From: Aliidiomarina sanyensis
GTDB taxonomy: Bacteria; Pseudomonadota; Gammaproteobacteria; Enterobacterales; Alteromonadaceae
Reading direction: 5' to 3'
Assembly: GCF_003987175.1 (NCBI RefSeq)
Contig: NZ_PIPM01000002.1
Coordinates: 186,001-250,000 of the forward strand
DNA length: 64,000 bases
The notes below the pieces were generated by a model. The model was not told the DNA's origin, made no database searches, and saw nothing but the letters and a program-made list of their open reading frames with translations. This document shows, one piece after another, positions 46,974 to 55,147 of the stretch. Numbering within the stretch: the first letter of the stretch is position 1; every line of letters begins with the position of its first letter. The position numbers and the translations under genes were made by a program.

Positions 46974-47858
46974 CTAAGTATCTGAAACAAGCCAATCCAC
47001 ATGGTGCAATGCATTTTGCGGCGCTTTGCCGTCAGCCAAGGAATACAGGTCTTGAACCGGTAAAAAAGCCTGTCTGAGTTGGCTATCGAGCTGCCATGGA
47101 GGATTAAAAATCAACATCCCTGAACCATACATACCGCGTACCGCTCCCTCTGGCTTATAGACGAACTCACTGCGCAAGCAGGGAATGGAGCCTTGCTGCA
47201 TATCGGCCAGCATTGCTTCATGGCGTCGCGCAGGGAGGAGAGGGTACCAAACTAAAATGACCGCATGACGACAGCGTTTCAACGCTTTCGCGACCGTCTC
47301 CGCGACTGCGCCATACTCCTCTTTATTTTCGTATGCTGGGTCGATCAAGATCACGAGCCGAGGCGTTTGTGGGGGGAGTTGCTGCACAACGCCCTTGAGT
47401 CCATCGCCATAAATCACGCGTCCCGTGCGGGTTTCCCCCACCGCATTTAGTTCACTGAGCTCAGTTGGATGGAGCTCGAACACCGTATGCCGGTCTTGCT
47501 CACGACGTAATGCGCTGACCCATGCAGGAGAACCGGGATAAAACTGCAGTGTCTCGGCTGCGACGGGATGTCCATGGGCAGCATCAAGCACACCAAAAAA
47601 AGACTGCCAGAGCTCGGCTATCGGACTGTGCTCAAGAGCGTCTCGGTGACTAAGAAGGCGCTCAACCCCTTCGCGGAACTCACCATTCTTTTGGGCTTGT
47701 GGGCCATGGAGATCGTACCATCCTCGCCCAGCGTGGGTATCGAAAAAATGAATGGCCGCCGGCTTTTGTTGCAGCCGTCGGGTCACAGCCCAAAGGGTAA
47801 AATGTTTGTGGATATCCGCCGGATTTCCGGCATGATAACCGTGCTGGTAACTCAGCAT
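46974..47858 (-). CDS. rlmJ: 23S rRNA (adenine-2030-N6)-methyltransferase RlmJ
   Basis: Methylates A2030 of 23S rRNA. The 294-residue protein begins MLSYQHGYHAGNPADIHKHF, the RlmJ hallmark, followed by the SAM-binding FFDTHAGRGWYDL (39-51) and the catalytic LIDPAYENKEEY, a DPAY variant of the DPPY motif of N6-adenine methylases. E. coli RlmJ is 280 residues. It is a single gene divergent from the DUF389 gene. Confidence 0.95.
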   Translation of the reverse strand: MLSYQHGYHAGNPADIHKHFTLWAVTRRLQQKPAAIHFFDTHAGRGWYDLHGPQAQKNGEFREGVERLLSHRDALEHSPIAELWQSFFGVLDAAHGHPVAAETLQFYPGSPAWVSALRREQDRHTVFELHPTELSELNAVGETRTGRVIYGDGLKGVVQQLPPQTPRLVILIDPAYENKEEYGAVAETVAKALKRCRHAVILVWYPLLPARRHEAMLADMQQGSIPCLRSEFVYKPEGAVRGMYGSGMLIFNPPWQLDSQLRQAFLPVQDLYSLADGKAPQNALHHVDWLVSDT

Positions 47859-47970
47859 AGGCGTCTCGCTTCACGACTACTTTAGAGGGTATAGCGTATC
47901 GCGAATTGGCTTTATTGTCGCCTTGCTGTGCGCTATAACTTCAAGATAACTCTTACGATTAGGTGTCGGT

Positions 47971-49902
47971 ATGGCGTTTATGGAAAAAGCCGTGGTGGTC
48001 TATCCCCCGGACCAATTCCCGTTATTGGAAAAAATTCACAGTTTTGCGCTGACCCATCATATAAAACTCATTGATGTTACCGAAGCGGAGTTCCTCGAAC
48101 GACCCGGACAATTTACCGACCAAGCCGATCACGTGGTCACTTTGGTCACCGACCAAACCGCACACCAATTTATCGACATCGCAAAAACACTTAATTTTTC
48201 ACTTGGATTTGTACCGATCATCGAAGGTGGTCCGTTAGCCACATGGTTCAACTTGCCACAAGATCGCGATCAAGCCATTCGGCTTGCATTTGAGGATGAT
48301 CCGGAAGCCATTGATATTTTGCGCTGTAACAACGAGGTGGTGCTTGGATCGGTTACGCTCGGTGAAACACCTTTTATCAGTCAACGCAGCACCACGTGGT
48401 TGCAACGGGAAGAGAACCCATGGCGGTTTGCGATGTATTGGCTTGCGCTGCTCTGGCGCAGTTTTCGCAACTTGTTCTCCATCGAGGTTATCCCAGCGAC
48501 ACTCACCACCGAGAAGAAAGAAATCAAAACCGCCATTACGGGGATTGTTGCCATCGAAAATGAGGTGAACTCCGCCGCCGCTCGAATCCTTGATACCACC
48601 ATCTCAGTTCAAGATAACCGAGTTTCAGTGGTCGCCATCGCACCAAAATCCGTCACTGAGTACTTGTCGTTCCTTTTGCAGTCGCTTATCCGTCGTGATT
48701 CGCAGCGTAAGTTACCGGGCTGTATCAGTTACATCAAGACGCGCCGGATGACCATCAAAACGCAAAAACCAATCCGTGTTGCACTGGACGGGCGTGCCAA
48801 TAAAACCGACCATGTGGAACTTGAAATGTACCCGCGTGCAGTGCGCATTAACATGAGCGATGCGTACCACGACTTTCACGCACCGATTGATGACAATAAA
48901 GACACCATGCGGATTGATAATCTGCCACAAAATGAGGATCGGATTGCGCTCATCTCCCGTCATTTGCCCTTGTTTACCCACGCCCTCGAAGACGATTTCC
49001 GGGAGTTATTTATTCAAATCCGAGATAGTGCGCAGGCACACCCGCATTATTTGGCCCTCATGGTACTAAGCTCCGTTGTTGCAACACTTGGCCTCTTCTT
49101 GAGTAGCACGGCGATTATTATCGGGGCCATGGTATTAGCGCCACTCATGGCACCGATTGTCGCGATTGCAATGGGGCTACTTCGTAGTGAGCGCACACTT
49201 ACCCAGACAAGCCTGCGAACGATTGGCATTGGCGTCGTGCTCGGTTTAGCAACTTCAGCATTTCTTGCGTTACTCGTGCCCGTGCGAGAAATCACCCCGG
49301 AAATCGCAGCTCGACTCCAACCCACCTTGCTTGACCTTGGCGTTGCAATTGCGTGTGGTATCGCCGGAGCATATGCCTATGCCCGTGCCGCGGTGATGCG
49401 CAGTCTGCCGGGGGTCGCGATCGCCGTTGCACTGGTTCCACCCTTGTGTGTCGCTGGCATAGGCTTGGGTTGGGCAAATCTACAAATGATGTATGGCGCA
49501 GGACTGCTACTACTCACCAACTTAGTCGGCATTGCAGGGGCAGCAGCGTTAACCTTTTTGGTCCTCGGCTATGCGCCGGTGAAACGGGCACGCAAGGGAT
49601 TAACCTTGACCTTTGCCTCGGTCGGCATCATTGCCATTCCACTAGCATTTGCGTTTGCCTCCATCTACCAAACCTATCAAATTGAGCGAGACCTAAGTCA
49701 GCGCCATTTTTTTATTGCCGAACAAACCATTGAATTAACCAACGTAGAAGTTACTTTACGCCGTAACCGTATCGCAATCTCTGCGGATACCGTTGGCACA
49801 CAACCCCTTGATTTAGCCACCATGCAGGCACTGAGAGATGAGTTAGAAACTCGCTGGGACCGACCTGTTGAGCTCGAACTCGGGTTCCGATATCGGTTGT
49901 GA
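47971..49902 (+). CDS. DUF389 / TIGR00341 family membrane protein
   Basis: A 643-residue protein with a soluble N-terminal half (about 1-345) and a C-terminal membrane half of about six helices (355-565) ending in a short soluble tail. The membrane part shows the family motifs IIIGAMVLAPLMAPIVAIAM and GVAIAVALVPPLCVAGIGLG. The N-terminal part, which includes a stretch like a lipid-kinase domain (GCISYIKTRRMTIKTQKPIR), is typical of the long marine form. Function is unknown; a transport role is often guessed. The dcp gene follows 65 bases later. Confidence 0.85.
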   Translation: MAFMEKAVVVYPPDQFPLLEKIHSFALTHHIKLIDVTEAEFLERPGQFTDQADHVVTLVTDQTAHQFIDIAKTLNFSLGFVPIIEGGPLATWFNLPQDRDQAIRLAFEDDPEAIDILRCNNEVVLGSVTLGETPFISQRSTTWLQREENPWRFAMYWLALLWRSFRNLFSIEVIPATLTTEKKEIKTAITGIVAIENEVNSAAARILDTTISVQDNRVSVVAIAPKSVTEYLSFLLQSLIRRDSQRKLPGCISYIKTRRMTIKTQKPIRVALDGRANKTDHVELEMYPRAVRINMSDAYHDFHAPIDDNKDTMRIDNLPQNEDRIALISRHLPLFTHALEDDFRELFIQIRDSAQAHPHYLALMVLSSVVATLGLFLSSTAIIIGAMVLAPLMAPIVAIAMGLLRSERTLTQTSLRTIGIGVVLGLATSAFLALLVPVREITPEIAARLQPTLLDLGVAIACGIAGAYAYARAAVMRSLPGVAIAVALVPPLCVAGIGLGWANLQMMYGAGLLLLTNLVGIAGAAALTFLVLGYAPVKRARKGLTLTFASVGIIAIPLAFAFASIYQTYQIERDLSQRHFFIAEQTIELTNVEVTLRRNRIAISADTVGTQPLDLATMQALRDELETRWDRPVELELGFRYRL

Positions 49903-49967
49903 ATTTGAGTCTGGAGCCCACTCCTGCTATGTTATTGCGCGGCTTTATCCACCATGAGGAATCACCC

Positions 49968-52139
49968 ATGCGCATGAAACTTATCGCCGCTGCAATCGGC
50001 CTTGCATTGACTGTCACCGCCTGCTCAGACGCTCCGGTTGCACCTCAATCGACACAAGATGAGCAGACAGCCATTCAACTCAGTGCAGACAATCCGTTCT
50101 ATGCACCAAGCCCATTGCAATTCCAAGCACCTGATTTCACTCGTATCCGCGATGAACATTACGCGCCTGCGTTTGAGGCTGGCAAGGCACAGCAAGCCGC
50201 AGAGATGCAGGCCATTGCGAACAATCCTGAGCCACCTACCTTCGAAAACACAATCCTTGCCATGGAGACCTCGGGCGAATTGCTCACGCGGGTATCTCGC
50301 GTGTTTTTTGCGATGACTTCCTCGACCAGCAACGATGCGATTCGTGATCTACAGGCAGAGCTGGCACCGAAACTCTCGGCGCATCGCGATGATATCTATC
50401 TGAACCCAGCCTTGTTCGCTCGTGTCGATGCACTCTACGAGCAACGAGACACGCTAGGACTTGACGACGAATCTTTGCGTCTACTCGAGGTCTACCATCA
50501 ACGCTTTGTACGCGCGGGTGCTAATCTGACCTCAGAACAAATGACGCAAATTCGAGCACTTAACGAAGAAGAATCCTCATTAACCACACAATTTGCACGG
50601 AATGTGTTGGAAGCAACACGCAATGCAGCAGTCATCATCGAAGATGTTGAAGAACTCGATGGTATGAGCGAAAGTGCAATTCGCGCAGCCGCCAATCGCG
50701 CAAACGAACTCGGGCACGAAGGCAAATACGCGCTCGCAATTACTAACACCACCCGTCAAGACGGACTACTGGCAAGTTTGCATAATCGCGACGTGCGCCA
50801 GCGTGTGTGGGAAGCATCCTCAAGCCGCGGGTTTGGTGTTGATGAAGCGACTGATAACCGTCCAATCGTGTCTCGTCTCGCTCAGGTTCGCGCAGAACGA
50901 GCGGCTATTTTGGGCTACAACAATTACGCAGAGTATGCGCTCGAAGAACGCATGATTGGCACACCGGAGCGAGCTTACGAAATGCTGCTCGACATGGTGC
51001 CCGCTGTTGTTGAGCAAGTTCAGCAAGAAAAAGCGCTACTCGAGGCTAAAATTGCCGAACTCGGACACGACCATGAGCTCGCCCCCTGGGATTGGGCCTA
51101 TTACGCAGAAAAAGTGCGTGTCAGCGAGTACAACCTCGACGAAAGTGAAATCCGTCCTTATTTCGAGTTTAATCGCGTTCTCCATGACGGAATGTTCTAT
51201 GCGATGACGCGTCTGTACGGAATCACCTTCGAGCCACGTCCTGATCTTCCGGCATATCATGACGATGTGGAAGTGTATGAGGTTTTTGATAAAGATGGTT
51301 CGAGCTTAGGTATTTTCTACGCAGATTACTTTGCGCGCGATGGCAAGCGCGGAGGCGCCTGGATGAGTTCGTTTGTTATTCAAAACCATTTGAATGATGA
51401 GCGGCCGGTGGTGTTCAACGTGATGAACATTCCAAAAGCGCCTGAGGGAGAACCCACCTTACTTTCATACGGGTTCGTAAGCACCATGTTCCATGAAGTC
51501 GGCCATGGCGTCCATGGGCTATTCTCTGATGTGACCTATCCTTCGCTAGCGGGAACTGCGGTCCCTCGGGATTTTGTTGAGTCTCCGTCAAACTTCCATG
51601 AAGACTTTGCCCATGACCCGCAAATCATCAGCAACTATGCCAAACATTATGAAACTGGCGAGCCAATCCCCGACGAGCTTCTTGAACGCATGCTCAATGC
51701 GCTGAACTTCAATCAAGGGTTTGACACGCTCGAGTACATGGCAGCAGCACTGCTTGACCTCGATTGGCATATGCTCAGTGCAGATGAGCCATTGCAAGAC
51801 GTTGAGAGCTTTGAACGGGCAGCACTGGAACGTCATGGCGTGTTATTCGATGCGATCCCGCCACGTTTCCGCTCAACCTACTTCTCGCATATTTTTGCAG
51901 GCGGCTATGCGGCAGGATACTATTCATACATGTGGTCAGAAATGTTGGCGGCCGATGCGTTTGCGTATCTGATGGCCGAGGGCGGTATTGATGGGCCCGT
52001 CGCTCAGAAATATCGAGATACTATCCTCTCTCGGGGCGGCACCAAAGAAGCGCTTGAGCTCTATATGGATTTCCGTGGTCAGGAGTACGACACGCGTCAT
52101 CTGTTGATTCGCCGTGGTTTACTGGATTCGGACGATTAA
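49968..52139 (+). CDS. dcp: M3-family peptidyl-dipeptidase Dcp (lipoprotein)
   Basis: Zinc metallopeptidase that removes dipeptides from the C-termini of peptides. The HEXXH zinc site is HEVGH in STMFHEVGHGVHGLF, with the third ligand glutamate in ESPSNFHED. ESYxDxxG-like and YYSYMWSEMLAADAF are family segments. I start at the ATG at 49968 (723 residues): GAGGA lies 7 bases upstream and a lipoprotein signal with lipobox VTAC follows; the frame extends upstream to 49899 without support. E. coli Dcp lacks a signal, so this periplasmic lipoprotein form is typical of marine relatives. It ends in a strong terminator. Confidence 0.93.
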   Translation: MRMKLIAAAIGLALTVTACSDAPVAPQSTQDEQTAIQLSADNPFYAPSPLQFQAPDFTRIRDEHYAPAFEAGKAQQAAEMQAIANNPEPPTFENTILAMETSGELLTRVSRVFFAMTSSTSNDAIRDLQAELAPKLSAHRDDIYLNPALFARVDALYEQRDTLGLDDESLRLLEVYHQRFVRAGANLTSEQMTQIRALNEEESSLTTQFARNVLEATRNAAVIIEDVEELDGMSESAIRAAANRANELGHEGKYALAITNTTRQDGLLASLHNRDVRQRVWEASSSRGFGVDEATDNRPIVSRLAQVRAERAAILGYNNYAEYALEERMIGTPERAYEMLLDMVPAVVEQVQQEKALLEAKIAELGHDHELAPWDWAYYAEKVRVSEYNLDESEIRPYFEFNRVLHDGMFYAMTRLYGITFEPRPDLPAYHDDVEVYEVFDKDGSSLGIFYADYFARDGKRGGAWMSSFVIQNHLNDERPVVFNVMNIPKAPEGEPTLLSYGFVSTMFHEVGHGVHGLFSDVTYPSLAGTAVPRDFVESPSNFHEDFAHDPQIISNYAKHYETGEPIPDELLERMLNALNFNQGFDTLEYMAAALLDLDWHMLSADEPLQDVESFERAALERHGVLFDAIPPRFRSTYFSHIFAGGYAAGYYSYMWSEMLAADAFAYLMAEGGIDGPVAQKYRDTILSRGGTKEALELYMDFRGQEYDTRHLLIRRGLLDSDD

Positions 52140-52186
52140 TTCATCGTCCGCACACCCGTGATGCGCTGCATCCGGTCACAACCGAA

Positions 52187-52220
52187 CAAGGGGCGGCCAC
52201 GGTACGCCCCTTGATTTTTT
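52187..52220 (+). terminator. Intrinsic terminator of dcp
   Basis: CAAGGGGCG (52187-52195), a 9-base loop and CGCCCCTTG (52205-52213) form a 9-bp stem followed by A and six T. It lies 48 bases after the dcp stop. Confidence 0.92.
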
Positions 52221-52267
52221 GGATGCAGGGTTCTTTGTGCCCAATCTGTTAAAAAAAGAGACTATCC

Positions 52268-53860
52268 ATGATCGATCGTGCAGCTCTATACCTCAAAGCA
52301 GCGAGCCTACTCGCGCTGCCCTTCCTCTTCACTCCTTTTGCGGCGCTTGGGCAGAGCTCAGCCGCATCGGCTCATGATGCATTATCTGGGATCGAACACG
52401 TCATAGAGGCCGGCCGTGAACAATGGGGAATTCCCGGCATGGCGGTCGGTGTGATCTATCAAGATGAATTTATCCACTTAGAAGGTTACGGCGCACTGAA
52501 GCTTGGCGAACCCCAACGCGTCGATGCAGACACCCTGTTTGGTGTTGCTTCAACATCCAAAGCCATGACGGCCGCGACACTAGCCATGCTGGTCGATGAG
52601 GGCAAGATTACCTGGGATGATCGCGTCGTCGATCATTTGCCATGGTTCGAACTTTCGGATCCTTGGGTCACACGGGAAGTTCGCATTCGCGATCTGCTGA
52701 GTCATCAAGTCGGTGTCGGGCGAATGACCGGTAACCGTTTGCAGTTTATGCCGACCGCTGACCGAGAGACTGTGATCCGACAGATGCGGTACCACACACC
52801 CGAAGCACCGTTCCGCTCACGATATGTCTACAGCAACATTATGTATTCAGTTGCGGGAGAAATTACCGCAGCTGTATCAGGAATGAGCTGGGATGATTTT
52901 ATGCATCAGCGCCTTTTTGCACCGTTGAACATGACGCGATCGAACACGTCAATTACCCAGTTCGATACCGACGACTCCAACATTGCCTGGCCCCACCAAG
53001 AAATTGATGGTCAATTGGAGGTCATTCAACGTCGAAATTGGGACAATGCGGGCCCCGCCGGATCCGTGAACACGTCGATTCGCGATATGGGTCAATGGAT
53101 CCGTTTGCAATTAGGCGAGCCCGGAGTCTACGAGGGAACCCGCTTATTGAGCGAAGAGGTCATGGCAGAAATGCACCGGCCACAGGTGGCGACAGGTCGA
53201 GCCGATCGCGAATCCCCGATCGAAGCCTACGGTCTTGGTTGGAGCCTCGATCATTATCGCGGACTCCAGATAAGCCAGCATGGCGGAGCCACCGATGGGT
53301 TCAACACCTCGCTCGTGCTTGTTCCTGAACTCGATCTCGGCATCGTCGTGGTTACCAATACCTTTACACCGTATCGGATTGCCGTGGTGAATGAAATTAT
53401 TGATCGCATTGCCGGCTTTGAATCCCATGATTGGAACAACGAAATCTATGCGCGGTACCAAGCACAATATGCGCGTGTTCTTGAAGAGCGCGAAGCCATT
53501 CACGCCGCCCGTCAAGAAGGAACGGAGCCCAGCCTCACCGAGCAACAAATGATCGGGCGCTATTACGATCCGCAATACGGACATGTCGAAGTGTTCAAAA
53601 ATGAAACGGGAACACTGTCCCTGCATTTTTGGGAGGATGGTGTCTCACTGTTAGATTTGGAGCATTGGCATCATGACACGTGGCGTGCGAGCTATCACAA
53701 CCGTGCACAACGAGAAAAGTTTGTGCACTTCACGCGAAATGCCGATGGGGATGCGGCCACATTAGAAGTTCGTTTTACCCTTAGACCGGCCCTTTTGCAG
53801 GTGGGTATCTATCCGACCCCTTACTATCGTGATGTGAGCTTTCAGCGGGTGCGTGACTAA
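52268..53860 (+). CDS. Serine hydrolase, class C beta-lactamase/DD-peptidase fold
   Basis: A 530-residue exported protein. It has a signal peptide (about 1-29, AALGQSSA), then a penicillin-binding-protein-like domain with the nucleophile S95 in STSK (95-98), the YSN motif at 188-190 and HGG in QISQHGGATDG (about 336). A C-terminal DUF3471-like lipocalin domain (about 430-530) follows. Such proteins are esterases, D-amino-acid peptidases or inactive relatives; true beta-lactamase activity is unlikely with the extra domain. It starts about 50 bases after the dcp terminator and faces fliA. Confidence 0.9.
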   Translation: MIDRAALYLKAASLLALPFLFTPFAALGQSSAASAHDALSGIEHVIEAGREQWGIPGMAVGVIYQDEFIHLEGYGALKLGEPQRVDADTLFGVASTSKAMTAATLAMLVDEGKITWDDRVVDHLPWFELSDPWVTREVRIRDLLSHQVGVGRMTGNRLQFMPTADRETVIRQMRYHTPEAPFRSRYVYSNIMYSVAGEITAAVSGMSWDDFMHQRLFAPLNMTRSNTSITQFDTDDSNIAWPHQEIDGQLEVIQRRNWDNAGPAGSVNTSIRDMGQWIRLQLGEPGVYEGTRLLSEEVMAEMHRPQVATGRADRESPIEAYGLGWSLDHYRGLQISQHGGATDGFNTSLVLVPELDLGIVVVTNTFTPYRIAVVNEIIDRIAGFESHDWNNEIYARYQAQYARVLEEREAIHAARQEGTEPSLTEQQMIGRYYDPQYGHVEVFKNETGTLSLHFWEDGVSLLDLEHWHHDTWRASYHNRAQREKFVHFTRNADGDAATLEVRFTLRPALLQVGIYPTPYYRDVSFQRVRD

Positions 53861-53877
53861 TTTCACCGCGGCGCCAG

Positions 53878-54573
53878 TCAAGCGACTTTGGCTCGAATAC
53901 GTTTGATCGCTTGGCTGTGAAGTTGTGAGACCCGTGACTCGGTGACCCCAAGCACGGCACCAATCTCTTTCAAGTTAAGCTCTTCTTGGTAATACAACGC
54001 CATGACGAGCTTTTCTTTTTCTGGGAGTGCACCAATCGCATCGGCAATCAAATGCCGTCGCTCAGCACTAAACAATGCATCCGCAGGCGAATCATAGGCG
54101 CCGTTGTCTGATGCTGCGTCATGATGATCCGTTACGACTTCATCATACGACAAGACAAGACCATTATTTGTGTCATGTAGGAGCTTGTGATATTCCTCAA
54201 GTGGCATCTCAAGCGCAGCGGCAATCTCGCGCTCTTCCGGTGGACGTCCCAATTGCTGTTCGAGCCGACGGACGCAGGCTTCGACCTCTCGTCCAGACCG
54301 CCGCACACTCCGCGGAAGCCAGTCGCGAGAACGCAACTCATCAATCATCGCGCCGCGAATCCGTTGATGGGCAAAGGTTGAGAACGCAACACCCGCTCGC
54401 GCATCAAATCGCGTCAAGGCATCGAGCAACCCCTCAAGGCCCGCTTGAATCAAATCATCTAAATCAACGCCCGCAGGGAGCCGAACCTGCAAAGACAAAG
54501 CTTGCCGGCGGACGGTGGGGTAATATTGCTTGATCACGGCGTCGCGATCGAGTTTGCCCTGCGCTGTATACAT
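53878..54573 (-). CDS. fliA: Flagellar sigma factor FliA (sigma-28)
   Basis: Directs RNA polymerase to late flagellar genes. The 231-residue protein shows region 2 (DLDDLIQAGLEGLLDALTRF and STFAHQRIRGAMIDELR), the conserved DWLPRSVRR, region 3 (LGRPPEEREIAAALEM) and region 4 with the helix-turn-helix NLKEIGAVLGVTESRVSQLH. E. coli FliA is 239 residues. GGGAG lies 12 bases upstream. It is the last gene of the flhBAF unit. Its probable target promoter lies upstream of motA in this same window. Confidence 0.96.
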   Translation of the reverse strand: MYTAQGKLDRDAVIKQYYPTVRRQALSLQVRLPAGVDLDDLIQAGLEGLLDALTRFDARAGVAFSTFAHQRIRGAMIDELRSRDWLPRSVRRSGREVEACVRRLEQQLGRPPEEREIAAALEMPLEEYHKLLHDTNNGLVLSYDEVVTDHHDAASDNGAYDSPADALFSAERRHLIADAIGALPEKEKLVMALYYQEELNLKEIGAVLGVTESRVSQLHSQAIKRIRAKVA

Positions 54574-54610
54574 GATTCTTCGTTCACTCCCTTGTTACTC
54601 AATCGCAATT

Positions 54611-55147
54611 TTATGCGCGCTGAAGTACCAAAAGTTCAATTTGAAAAAAATCCCGCGCGATTTGTTGAACATTATTTACGAGTCCACGCCGGGACTGCAC
54701 CGGAGGATGCATAAGCAACATCCGAGGTGTCTTGCTGCACCGATGCTGTAAATCTTTGAGCGTATGATAAGCTCGCTGAAATCCCTGTACGTCCGTATCC
54801 AACCACAGTGCCCACCGGCCAAATCGTTGCGCATACTCAAGAAAATCCTCGTCCAATGGACTGCGCACAACAATATTCCATTGGTTCGGATCCCCTACCC
54901 ACTGTCGGCCTTCCTGATGATAGCGCAGGATAGCCTCGCTCGCATGTGTGGCAACCTCCGTGGAATACGGGTGGGCAATCACCAACAAATTCTGGGTTTT
55001 CTCACGGGAACGATCCGATGCTGAGGCACGCGAGCCACTTGGTCCACTCTCACTGGCTCTCTGAGTGTTTGCATGAGGCGCTTCAGACTTACTTGCCGCA
55101 GCCCACGCACGCAGGCCCGCCGCTTGATCTAGTTCTTGATTCGTCAT
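54611..55147 (-). CDS. FlhG-like FlhF activator without a P-loop
   Basis: A 178-residue protein in the slot where the MinD-like ATPase FlhG normally lies between flhF and fliA. Its N-terminus ELDQAAGLRAW (5-15) matches the DQAxxLR helix by which FlhG/YlxH activates the FlhF GTPase. A Ser/Ala-rich linker (16-50) follows, then about 125 residues whose predicted strands (NLLVIAHPYS, NIVVRSPLD, WALWLDTDV, RMLLMHP, IELLVL) recall a shrunken MinD fold. No GKGGVGKT Walker A is present in any frame, so ATP-driven MinD-type control should be absent. It overlaps flhF by 4 bases (ATGA). I infer a remodelled or eroded FlhG. Confidence 0.7.
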   Translation of the reverse strand: MTNQELDQAAGLRAWAAASKSEAPHANTQRASESGPSGSRASASDRSREKTQNLLVIAHPYSTEVATHASEAILRYHQEGRQWVGDPNQWNIVVRSPLDEDFLEYAQRFGRWALWLDTDVQGFQRAYHTLKDLQHRCSKTPRMLLMHPPVQSRRGLVNNVQQIARDFFQIELLVLQRA

